From contig CAVWNR010000003.1 in assembly GCA_963756525.1 (NCBI GenBank), positions 434,001-498,000 on the forward strand: 64,000 nt of DNA, in the 5' to 3' direction. The stretch comes from CAVWNR01 sp963756525 (GTDB taxonomy: Bacteria; Actinomycetota; Actinomycetes; Mycobacteriales; Jatrophihabitantaceae). Both the position numbers and the translations under genes were made by a program. How positions within the stretch are numbered: position 1 is the stretch's first letter; each line of letters begins with the position of its first letter. The notes under the pieces were generated by a model that saw only the letters and a program-made list of their open reading frames with translations, was not told the DNA's origin and ran no database searches. This document shows positions 16,701 to 23,909 of this stretch, piece by piece.

Positions 16701-17128
16701 GGTTCCTGCTGGACGAGTGCGTGAGCGCTCGGCTGACCGGCCTCCTCGTCGACGCCGGGCACGACTGCGTTCACGCCCGGGATCGCGAACTGCTCGGCGC
16801 GCCCGACGAGGACGTCATGGCCGCCGCCGTGGCGGAATCACGGGTGCTGATCTCGATGGATACTGACTTCGGCGAGTTGCTCGCGACGTCGAACGCCAGT
16901 CTGCCCAGCGTCGTGCTATTTCGCCGGGTCGCGCGCACCGCCGAGGAGCAGGCCGCCGTCCTTCTGCTGAACCTCGCGGACACCGCCGACGATCCGAGCC
17001 GGCGCATGCCGACTTCCCCAGCCGGTTCGACTCGATCGAGGCCGCCCGCGTGCACTGCCAAGCCATCAGCAGCCAACGACCTTCAAACCTTCGTGATCGG
17101 CGGCACGCATGCTGCCGATTTGCGGTAG
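16697..17128 (+). CDS. DUF5615 PIN-like toxin with a replaced C-terminus
   Basis: The TTG start overlaps the DUF433 stop by four bases. MRFLLDECVSARLTGLLVDAG gives the first acidic residues; ESRVLISMDTDFGELLA carries the second Asp pair of the PIN-like fold; LPSVVLFRR and AAVLLLNLADTADD follow. The usual C-terminal strand (ending around LRVRxLP) is missing; instead the frame runs through foreign sequence that in another frame is an IS3 transposase piece. Length (143 aa) exceeds the family's usual 110-125. Activity is doubtful. Confidence 0.75.
   Translation: MRFLLDECVSARLTGLLVDAGHDCVHARDRELLGAPDEDVMAAAVAESRVLISMDTDFGELLATSNASLPSVVLFRRVARTAEEQAAVLLLNLADTADDPSRRMPTSPAGSTRSRPPACTAKPSAANDLQTFVIGGTHAADLR
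17005..17070 (+). pseudogene. IS3-family transposase (OrfB) fragment
   Basis: One frame reads ADFPSRFDSIEAARVHCQA, matching the segment just before the WYNxxHRHSGIG end of IS3-family DDE transposases. Only about 20 codons remain, without the downstream motif and without inverted repeats. It overlaps the toxin's 3' end and marks the break point there. Confidence 0.6.
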
Positions 17129-17145
17129 ATTCGTCGTGACGATTC

Positions 17146-17601
17146 ATGAGGAGGGTGACGACGCGCCGCGGGCGAAGTCACACGCGTTGGCGCGCGAGCG
17201 CGCACGGCGCGCGCGTGCGGGCGCGCCGCTGCGCCTGCGGCATCGCGCCGCGAGGCGGCGCGCAGTTGTGCGTGGTGCGGCAGCGCCATCGACATCAAGC
17301 CCACCGGGCGCATCCCCAAGTGGTGCTCCCCGGCCTGCCAGCAGCGGGCCTGGGAACAGTCCCGCGCGGCGCCTCCGGACGCGCCGCGGTGCAGGTGATC
17401 GAGCGGGTCATCCAGACCCCGGTCGAGCGGGTGCGAATCGCGCGTCACGGCGAGTGGCCAGACGTGCTGCACGAGCTGGCCACCCAACTCGACGACGGCC
17501 GCATCTACGCCCGCGAACTCACTGACCTCGACACCGCTCTGACGAACGTCCAAGCTGCCCTCCGCCGCCACCCCGGCTTTCGCCGCCGGCACCCCCGCTA
17601 G
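17146..17601 (+). pseudogene. Damaged zinc-finger protein gene of unknown function
   Basis: One frame encodes a treble-cleft-like ribbon (CAWCGSAIDIKPTGR, then KWCSPACQQRAWEQ). After a shift near 17368 another frame continues GRAAVQVIERVIQT and HGEWPDVLHELATQLDDGR, then IYARELTDLDTALTNV, to the stop. The ribbon frame has no start of its own, so at least one frame change is needed for a full protein. The C-terminal helix pair recurs in a mosaic ORF at 49129-49242. The family is common near mobile DNA in actinobacteria; its function is unknown. Confidence 0.55.
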
Positions 17602-18393
17602 CGGCTCAGCAACGGTCAGAGCGCGCAGGTCAATGAAAGCAACGCGATGAAGCTCGAGATGCACGACGACGACACTGTCGAGTTCTTCTGCGCGGCGCAT
17701 CGAAAGGCTCTCCTGCCCCTGAGTCGGAGGGCGAATGGCTGATCACAATCCGCATCCTGGTCTGGTGCGAGTCGGCCATCCGCACAGCCGCCATGCTTGG
17801 CGCTGAGGCCGGCTATCGCGGCCTGGCTGGTTGCGCTCGGTCTCAACAGGTTGGGCGGGCTGGGCGACTCGTCCTTACACCAGCGACTGGACGTGATGCC
17901 GCAGTTCTGGCCGAGATCGGACGACCCCTACGCGGATGGAACCGAGGCGTTCACGACCGAGATGCTCGAACAGCCGCACGAAGTGCTCCTGCGCGTGACA
18001 GGCAGGCTTCTGCGCGGACTCGGTTCGAGCGAGTTCCACGCCGAGTTCTTTCGACGCTGATGACCAACGATCGGGGCGTCCCGAACGAGGATCGTCGAAA
18101 CCCAAAGGTTCTGTGGTTGCCTCATACAGCGTTGGGACGTGCGGGAGGATTGGCCGGTGTCCAGAACGAGGCAGCCGGCTGTACGTCGTCTGGTCGGGTC
18201 GCTCCCGATTGGCGACCATGTGGGGAACCGTCTGATCGGTCAACAGCTGGATGGGGATCTCCGCGAGTTCGTCGCGGTGCGCTGGTGGCTGGCTGGTGAC
18301 CTGGGCACGGTAGCTCCGCAGCGGTTCAAGCCGCGCCTGGCACGCGCGCGCACCATGCCCGGCCTGGACTCAGCGGCGGGGTGGTAGGTCGGG
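17602..18393. other. About 0.8 kb without a recognisable gene
   Basis: Several short open frames on both strands (largest about 120 codons, minus strand, 17875-18243) lack family features and ribosome sites. A 31-codon frame (MKLEMHDDDTVEFFC...) begins at 17647. No RNA gene or repeat is recognisable. It is most likely decayed element DNA. Confidence 0.5.
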
Positions 18394-18897
18394 ATGGCGC
18401 CGCTCAGCAATCCGTGGCTCTCCGGCCCGGCGCCGGACGTCGACTGCCCCCGCGACATGCTCGAGGAGCGGATCCTAATCGGCTGCACGTACAACGACGA
18501 GCATCGCCACGCCGCGGGCTGGCACTTCAGACGCACACCGGTGCGGTACTTCTCCCTCGGCTTCGAGATCATGTTCACCAGCTGGCACGAATCGCCGAAG
18601 TCACGCAACCTGCGTCGTGACCCTCGTATCTCCGCGGCGATCGTCGCGCCGTTGGTCGGACAGGCCAGCAGTCGCGACGTGCACTACGGCACCGCCGCGA
18701 TCACCCGCGAGAAACGGACGCCGGCGTGCTACTGGGAAGCGTTCCGCTGGCAATCCGAGCATGTCGAACGTGGCCGCGACCTCACCGCCCCGCCCACCGA
18801 CCCCCTCACGACATCACCGCGCATCGCATCGTTACACCGCCCACGGCTGCGCCGGAACGGTTACCGCCCCCGCCAGATCTGGACTCCAGCGCACTGA
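18394..18897 (+). CDS. Pyridoxamine 5'-phosphate oxidase-like split-barrel protein (probable)
   Basis: 167 aa. The central part resembles FMN- or F420-binding split barrels: GWHFRRTPVRYFSLGFEIMF as paired strands, then SRNLRRDPRISAAIVAP, close to the conserved NLRRDPRVSL segment of the PPOX-like family, then DVHYGTAAITREKRTPACYW. The C-terminal 40 residues are proline- and arginine-rich and look like read-through. Identification rests mainly on the NLRRDPR segment, so it is tentative. Confidence 0.5.
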   Translation: MAPLSNPWLSGPAPDVDCPRDMLEERILIGCTYNDEHRHAAGWHFRRTPVRYFSLGFEIMFTSWHESPKSRNLRRDPRISAAIVAPLVGQASSRDVHYGTAAITREKRTPACYWEAFRWQSEHVERGRDLTAPPTDPLTTSPRIASLHRPRLRRNGYRPRQIWTPAH

Positions 18898-18924
18898 CAC
18901 CGCAGCCGCACTGAGCGCTCGCTC

Positions 18925-19617
18925 TCAGCTGGTCGAGTCGGTGAGCGTGCGCAAGCCGCCGCAACCGCCGCAGCTGCCGATCGTCGCGAAGGCGGCGTGA
19001 CGGCCGTAGATGACGTCGCCGCGCTCAACGGGTACGTCCAGGTGAACCGGGTGCATGCCCAGCTCCGTTGCGCCGTGCAGCTCGTTGCTGCCCCCGTCAC
19101 CGACGTAGACACACTGCTGCGGGGCAACATCAATCCGCCACAGCAGAAGGAGGAAGTTGGGCGGATCCGGCTTAACGTGCCCGCTCTGGCAGGAGAACAC
19201 GGCGGCGTCAACGAGTGCGGCGATCGGCAGCTCATCGAAGAAGATGGGCAGTTCGGCAGTGCAGTCGCTGACCACCCCAATCCGCAGCCCGCCGCTGCGC
19301 AACCGGCGCAGCAGCGGCACGGCCGCGGGGCGCGGCTCGGCTAAGCGGCGTTCACTGGCTAGCCGGATCTGCTCGGCCCGGTCAAGTGCCTCCTCGTCCG
19401 GCACCACGCCAAGCCGCGCGGCCGCCCACGCCAGTGACTGCCGCACCCCGCCGGTCAAGCCGCGGAACCGGTCGCGGTAACTCACCGTCAACAGCCGGTC
19501 ATATTCCTCCGGGTCCACACCCAGCGCCGCCGCCTGCTCGGCCCGGGCCGCGGCTTGCGTACTCGCAGACCTGCCGACAGTGAGCGTGCCGTAGAAGTCG
19601 AACACCACCGCCGCCAT
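18925..19617 (-). CDS. HAD-superfamily (subfamily IA) hydrolase
   Basis: About 230 aa from the ATG that opens MAAVVFDFYGTLTVGR. Motif I is DFYGT, with the second Asp replaced by Tyr; motif II is IGVVSDCT, motif III KPDPPNF and motif IV VYVGDGGSNELHGA. The cap domain lies between motifs I and II. The replacement of the second aspartate of DxD by tyrosine (DxY) is found in some HAD-IA proteins such as 2-haloacid dehalogenases, so it may not be a simple phosphatase. It is cargo of the tRNA-Lys element. Confidence 0.85.
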   Translation of the reverse strand: MAAVVFDFYGTLTVGRSASTQAAARAEQAAALGVDPEEYDRLLTVSYRDRFRGLTGGVRQSLAWAAARLGVVPDEEALDRAEQIRLASERRLAEPRPAAVPLLRRLRSGGLRIGVVSDCTAELPIFFDELPIAALVDAAVFSCQSGHVKPDPPNFLLLLWRIDVAPQQCVYVGDGGSNELHGATELGMHPVHLDVPVERGDVIYGRHAAFATIGSCGGCGGLRTLTDSTS

Positions 19618-20064
19618 CCGCACCGCATCATCCTCGCAGGGCTGCCTTCGAAGCGAAGCCGCCGTGTCGCATGCCGAACGCGTGCGGGCGCGACTGATCA
19701 CTCGTGCGACCGCGCCTCAACATGAGACACCGGTCCTCCCGCAAGGCCGGCCGGTGACAGTGTCACGGACAGGTACGAGTTACGGCACGCGCGCGGCAAC
19801 CTGCACTTCCGCGAAGCGAGGTGCTTGCTGTCGTCGGCAAGAGCGCGCTGCCTTGGGTTGCCACCCGAGTTATGGGCGTGCCAGATGATGGTTAGTGATC
19901 TTGGTTCGATCCGCAAACAGTCCGCAAGAATTTCGAGAACGGTCAATTTCGGCCGTGACGAGCCGTCATCATCCAACCGCACCCAGGCCAGCGAACTCGG
20001 GTCTACAAGTCCTTTCCAACATCAGTAGATATCAGGCGAGAAGGCTGCCGAACGATCTTTTAAA
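19618..20064. other. Right-end region of the element, no gene recognised
   Basis: A minus-strand frame of 94 codons (19698-19982) has no recognisable family. The stretch contains the two 11-bp-spaced repeats at 19909-19926 and ends at the right attachment repeat. Confidence 0.5.
19909..19926. repeat. Two 11-bp-spaced TCCGCA repeats near the right end
   Basis: ATCCGCA at 19909 and GTCCGCA at 19920 repeat the motif and the exact 11-bp spacing seen at 11377-11416, about 140 bp inside the right attachment repeat. Same orientation as the left group. Consistent with arm-type integrase sites on both sides of a former attP. Confidence 0.55.
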
Positions 20065-20098
20065 CGTAGGTTGTGGGTTCGAGTCCCACGGGGCCCAC
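20065..20098. repeat. Right attachment repeat (tRNA-Lys 3' fragment)
   Basis: 34 bp identical to the 3' end of tRNA-Lys at 11270-11303. Only the 3' half of the tRNA is present, so it is an attachment-site remnant and not a second tRNA gene. Confidence 0.92.
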
Positions 20099-20176
20099 AG
20101 TCTGGTCCGTGGGGCTTTCGGCCGCGTCAGCCGGATCAAGATCAATGGCCGGAATTTGGCCGGGTAATTCCGGTCC

Positions 20177-20590
20177 GAGAACCGGCTCAACGAGCGCACC
20201 CTTGCCACCGGCCGCCGCTGGGTGAAAAACGGCGACGCGTGGCTCGTCACCGTCGCGCACCGCGATGGCCGGCTCACCGTGCGCCGCACCCACGGCGCCG
20301 GAGCGGTCGCCTGCCCGCCGACTACACGCGCCAGCACGTCGAACTCGGCTACGCGACCACCGCGCACCGCGCCCAAGGACGCACCGTCGACACCGCGCAC
20401 AGCCTGGTCACCTCAGCGACGTCCCGGCAGGTGCTCTACGTCGCCGCCAGCCGCGGCCGCGACATGAACCGGCTCTAGGTGGATACCAGCCACGAGCCGG
20501 ACCACGACACCAGCCACGGCCCGCTCCCCACCATATCGGCGGAGGACATCCTCGCCCGGGTGCGCGTCGGTGGCCGCGGTGCAGCCGTGC
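20177..20590 (+). pseudogene. MobF-type relaxase/helicase (TraA/TrwC-like) C-terminal fragment
   Basis: One frame reads RWVKNGDAWLVTVAHRDGRL. After a one-base shift near 20310, the next frame gives LPADYTRQHVELGYATTAHR, AQGRTVDTAHSL and RQVLYVAASRGRD, the RecD-like helicase motif VI region of conjugative relaxases. A TAG replaces the usual tyrosine codon after NRL, and similarity continues past it (VDTSHEPDHDTSHG, ISAEDILARV). Frameshift, nonsense codon and lack of the N-terminal relaxase domain show a dead remnant. It lies outside the right attachment repeat, so it belongs to a different or earlier integration. Confidence 0.8.
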
Positions 20591-20720
20591 TCGTAGTCGG
20601 CTGCAGCAGGATGACAGACTCCGTTGGCGTAGCGCCGCCAGTCAGCGTAGACCGGGGTTCAGTCGGTATCGAAGCCGGCCATAGGTGCCGGTGCCCTGTT
20701 TCCAGTGGCAGCGGCTATGT

Positions 20721-21100
20721 GCGTCTGAGGCATCTTTGAGTCAATTCCGCGTTGGCATGGCCACGGATCAGCCCTACGTTCGGTGTCGAGGGTCACCGGC
20801 CGCGCTCGCAGTTGAGCACCCGGCCCGGCCAGTCCCCTGCTTATTGGGAGCCGATCATGTCTCGACCGCTCAGCGACGCCCTGCTCGAGGGCAAAGCTGT
20901 TCTGGTCAGCGGCGGGACGCAGGGCTTGGGCGCGTCCGTCGCTGCCGCCGCGGCGCGCAATTGCGCCGACGTCATGATCACAGGACGACGCAAGGCCGTT
21001 GGCGATCGCATCGCGGCACAGCTCTCCGAACAGTCAGGGCGCAAAGTCCGTTATGTACAGGCGGACGCGGGCAACGTCGGGCAGATCCGCGCCGCGGTCG
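20721..21100. repeat. About 380-bp duplicated segment, copy A (SDR leader and 5' end)
   Basis: Covers about 135 bp upstream of the SDR gene and its first 80 codons. It recurs at about 37209-37591 with roughly 85-90 % identity by eye. Copy A is in its natural setting. Confidence 0.9.
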
Positions 21101-21654
21101 CTGAGACGGTCGACTGGTTCGGTCGGGTCGACTGCCTGGTCAACTGCGCCGGGCTGACGACTCGCGGCACGATGCTCGACACCACGCCAGAGCTGTTCGA
21201 CGAGCACGTTGCGGTGAATCTGCGCGGCCCGTTCTTCCTCATGCAGGCGGCGATCAAAGCGATGATGAAGCAGGGCAACGGAGGGTCCATCGTCAACATC
21301 ATCTCGATGGCCGCGCACGGCGGCCAGCCGTATTTGGCGCCGTATGCGGCGTCGAAATCCGGCGTCGTAGGACTCACTCGTAATGCCGCTTTCGCTCACC
21401 GCTGGGACCGAATCCGGATCAACGGCGTGAACATCGGCTGGACCGAGACCGAAGGCGAGGATGCGACGCAGCGACGCTTTCACGATGCCGACGACGACTG
21501 GCTGGTCAAGGCGGCGGCGGCACAGCCCATGGGCAAACTCGGCCAGGTCGATGAAATCGCGGACTTCGTCGTCTTTCTGCTCTCGTCCCGGAGTGGTGTC
21601 GTCACCGGGTCCGTCATCGACTGGGACCAAGTCGTGCCGGGCGCCTACGAGTAA
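20857..21654 (+). CDS. Short-chain dehydrogenase/reductase (SDR), likely polyol/cyclitol oxidoreductase
   Basis: 265 aa, ATG preceded by GGGAG. Cofactor loop GGTQGLGAS, NCAG motif in CLVNCAGLTT, catalytic Ser in IVNIISMA and YxxxK in APYAASKSGVVG. The family oxidises secondary alcohols with NAD(P). First gene of a run with two Gfo/Idh/MocA dehydrogenases, an aldehyde dehydrogenase, an IolD-like enzyme and others, so a cyclitol or related polyol is the likely substrate. Its leader and 5' end were copied into the iolD remnant at 37.2 kb. Confidence 0.9.
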   Translation: MSRPLSDALLEGKAVLVSGGTQGLGASVAAAAARNCADVMITGRRKAVGDRIAAQLSEQSGRKVRYVQADAGNVGQIRAAVAETVDWFGRVDCLVNCAGLTTRGTMLDTTPELFDEHVAVNLRGPFFLMQAAIKAMMKQGNGGSIVNIISMAAHGGQPYLAPYAASKSGVVGLTRNAAFAHRWDRIRINGVNIGWTETEGEDATQRRFHDADDDWLVKAAAAQPMGKLGQVDEIADFVVFLLSSRSGVVTGSVIDWDQVVPGAYE

Positions 21655-21693
21655 GCACACACCAGTCGTCAACACGTCAGGAGGATTTGAGTC

Positions 21694-22692
21694 ATGCGCA
21701 TCGGACTTATCGGCGTGGGACGGGTCGGAACGTTTCACGCCCAGACGCTCGCGAGCCTGCCAGCGGTCGACGAGCTCATCGTCACCGATGCCGTCCCGGA
21801 GCTCGCACTCGGAATTGCAAAGCGATTTGACGTCGGCGTCGCCTCGGAGCCGGCTGACCTGCTCGCCGCGAGCGTGGACGGAATTATCATCGCATCCTCT
21901 ACGGGCACGCATCCGGATCTGATTCGGGCCTGTGTCCGGGCCGGAATACCCACGTTCTGCGAGAAGCCCGTCGCCGCCCGGTACACGGAGGCTGTCGCCC
22001 TGCGCGACGAATTGGCCGAGGACGAGACGCCGATCCAAATCGGCTTTCCGCGCCGGTTCGACGCCGGCTACATGGCAGCCCGAGCAGACCTCGTCGCCGG
22101 CGTGCTCGGATATGTGCACACCGTCCGCACGACGACCTTGGACCCGGCGCCTCCGCCGGAGGCGTACATCCGGGGATCGGGCGGGATCTTCAACGACTGC
22201 GCCATTCACGACTACGACGCCATTCGCTACGTTACCGGCCAGGAGGTTGTCGAGGTCTACGCGGCCGGCACGAATCAGGGCGTTCCCTACATCGACGCTG
22301 CCGGCGACGCCGAATCGGTCACGGCGGTGCTGACGCTCAGCGGCGGCACCCTGGCGGTGGTGTCCAACAGCCGCTCCAACGGACGCGGCCACGACGTCCG
22401 CCTGGAACTTCTGGGCAGCAAGGACTCGGTGGCGGCCGGCCTGGATGACCGGCTGCCGCTGCGCTCCGCAGACCCGGCGATCGGCTTTCCACCCGGCATC
22501 CCCTGGGACTTCTACATGGACCGCTTCGCCGACGCGTTCCGCGCTGAGCTGACCGCCTTCACCGAGGTCGTGGCCGGCACCCGGCCCTCACCCTGCACCC
22601 TGCACGATGGCGTCGAGGCATCGCTGATCGCCGAGGCCGCCACCCGCGCCTGGCGCGAGCACCGGCCGGTCCGCGTCGACGAGGTCCGCTAA
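21694..22692 (+). CDS. Gfo/Idh/MocA-family oxidoreductase, inositol 2-dehydrogenase-like
   Basis: 332 aa, ATG with AGGAGG upstream. The Rossmann loop GLIGVGRVG, the conserved EKP in TFCEKPVAARY and the active-site stretch IFNDCAIHDYDAIRYVTG, with the catalytic Asp/His pair of IolG-type enzymes, are all present. Such enzymes oxidise myo-, scyllo- or D-chiro-inositol to inosose with NAD. One of four such genes in the cluster; this one is closest in motif to the IolG group with the one at 32514. Confidence 0.88.
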   Translation: MRIGLIGVGRVGTFHAQTLASLPAVDELIVTDAVPELALGIAKRFDVGVASEPADLLAASVDGIIIASSTGTHPDLIRACVRAGIPTFCEKPVAARYTEAVALRDELAEDETPIQIGFPRRFDAGYMAARADLVAGVLGYVHTVRTTTLDPAPPPEAYIRGSGGIFNDCAIHDYDAIRYVTGQEVVEVYAAGTNQGVPYIDAAGDAESVTAVLTLSGGTLAVVSNSRSNGRGHDVRLELLGSKDSVAAGLDDRLPLRSADPAIGFPPGIPWDFYMDRFADAFRAELTAFTEVVAGTRPSPCTLHDGVEASLIAEAATRAWREHRPVRVDEVR

Positions 22693-22735
22693 CTCGCAGA
22701 AAGGTGGGCGGCTGTTGTCCGCCGCAGGTATACGC

Positions 22736-23890
22736 ATGACTAAGACCATCAACGTCGGCATCGTCGGCTTCGGCTGGATGGGGCAACTGCACGCGAAGGC
22801 GCTGACCCGGGTCCGGCAGCACTACCCGGATCTTGCCGCGAACCCGCGCTTGGTCGCCGTCGGTGATCCGGCCGACGACGGCCGTCTTGATTACGCCCGC
22901 GACGTCTTCGACATCGCCTGGACCACGGCTGACTGGAACGAGCTGATCGCCCGGGACGACATCGATCTCGTCTGCGTCGCCGGCCCGAACTTCACCCACC
23001 GTGACGTTGCGGTCGCCGCAGCGAAGGCCGGCAAACACGTCTGGATCGAGAAGCCCGCCGGACGCAACCTCGGCGAGACCCAGGAGATCGCGGACAGCAT
23101 CGCGGCCGCGGGAGTCGCCTCGGCTGTTGGGTTCAACTACCGGAACGCCCCGGCCGTCGAGCTCGCTCGCGAGGTGGTCGCCTCGGGCGGAATCGGCGCA
23201 GTGCGCCACGTCCGCGTGCAGATGTTGGGCGACTACTGCGCGCATCCGGACGGCGCCCTGACCTGGCGCTTCGTGCGCGAGCTCGCCGGCAGCGGTGTCA
23301 TCGGTGACCTCGCGTCACACGGCCTGGACCTAGCGCAGTATGTCGTCGGTCCGGTCGCCGCGCTGCTGGCCGAGGCGGACACGTTCATTCCAGAACGACC
23401 CCAGGCGGTCGGCGCCGCCTCTCACTTCTCGCGGGGCGCAGGCGGCCCGCTGCTTCCCGTCGAGAACGAGGACCACGTGATCGCCGTGCTGCGGTTCGCC
23501 TCCGGAGCCCGCGGTGTGTTGGAGGCCAGCCGCGCTTCGGTGGGTGAGCAAAACGCGTACACCATCGAGGTCCACGGAAGTACCGGCTCGCTCGCCTGGG
23601 ACTTCCGGCGCATGGGCGAACTCCAGGTCTGCCTCGATCAGGAGTACCAGGGGGCGTCGTGGACGACCCACCGTATCGGGCCGAATGACGGCGAGGCTGC
23701 GGCGTTCCAGCCGGACACCGCGATTCCGCTTAGCTTCGACGACCTAAAGGTCATCGAAGCCAAACGGCTGCTCACGTCCATCGTCACCGGCAACCCACAA
23801 GGCGCCACCATCGCTGACATGGTGCTCGCGGCACGACTCGCCGACGCGATGCTGCGCTCGAATGCCGAACAGCGCTGGATCACGCTCTGA
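22736..23890 (+). CDS. Gfo/Idh/MocA-family oxidoreductase
   Basis: 384 aa. GFGWMGQLHAKAL is the dinucleotide-binding loop, HVWIEKPAGRNL carries the EKP lysine, and VIGDLASHGLDLAQYVVG supplies the active-site histidine region. It is longer than the neighbouring dehydrogenases and belongs to the branch using larger substrates (modified or glycosylated sugars and inositols). An alternative TTG start at 22715 has a better placed purine-rich site, so the N-terminus is not certain. Read in one transcript with the SDR and the aldehyde dehydrogenase. Confidence 0.86.
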   Translation: MTKTINVGIVGFGWMGQLHAKALTRVRQHYPDLAANPRLVAVGDPADDGRLDYARDVFDIAWTTADWNELIARDDIDLVCVAGPNFTHRDVAVAAAKAGKHVWIEKPAGRNLGETQEIADSIAAAGVASAVGFNYRNAPAVELAREVVASGGIGAVRHVRVQMLGDYCAHPDGALTWRFVRELAGSGVIGDLASHGLDLAQYVVGPVAALLAEADTFIPERPQAVGAASHFSRGAGGPLLPVENEDHVIAVLRFASGARGVLEASRASVGEQNAYTIEVHGSTGSLAWDFRRMGELQVCLDQEYQGASWTTHRIGPNDGEAAAFQPDTAIPLSFDDLKVIEAKRLLTSIVTGNPQGATIADMVLAARLADAMLRSNAEQRWITL

Positions 23891-23909
23891 ACCGGGAGGC
23901 AGGAGTCGG

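Larger units (their letters stand above)
11270..20098. mobile_element. Integrated element at tRNA-Lys (about 8.8 kb, degraded)
   Basis: The element runs between two exact 34-bp copies of the tRNA-Lys 3' end. It carries a tyrosine integrase gene next to the left repeat (now broken), 11-bp-spaced repeats near both ends, a toxin-antitoxin pair and cargo. No phage structural genes, replication gene or intact conjugation gene is visible, so this is a remnant of an integrative element, not a prophage. A second element is nested inside its integrase gene. Confidence 0.85.

Noticed and set aside
17875..18243. Minus-strand frame of 122 codons inside the element
   Set aside because: No family resemblance, no ribosome site, and an overlapping plus-strand frame of equal quality.
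20057..20098. Second tRNA-Lys gene
   Set aside because: Only the anticodon-loop/T-arm/acceptor 3' part is present; the acceptor 5' strand and D-arm are missing, so it is an attachment-site remnant.
11270..20098. Prophage
   Set aside because: No terminase, portal, capsid, tail, lysis or phage replication gene is recognisable on either strand.
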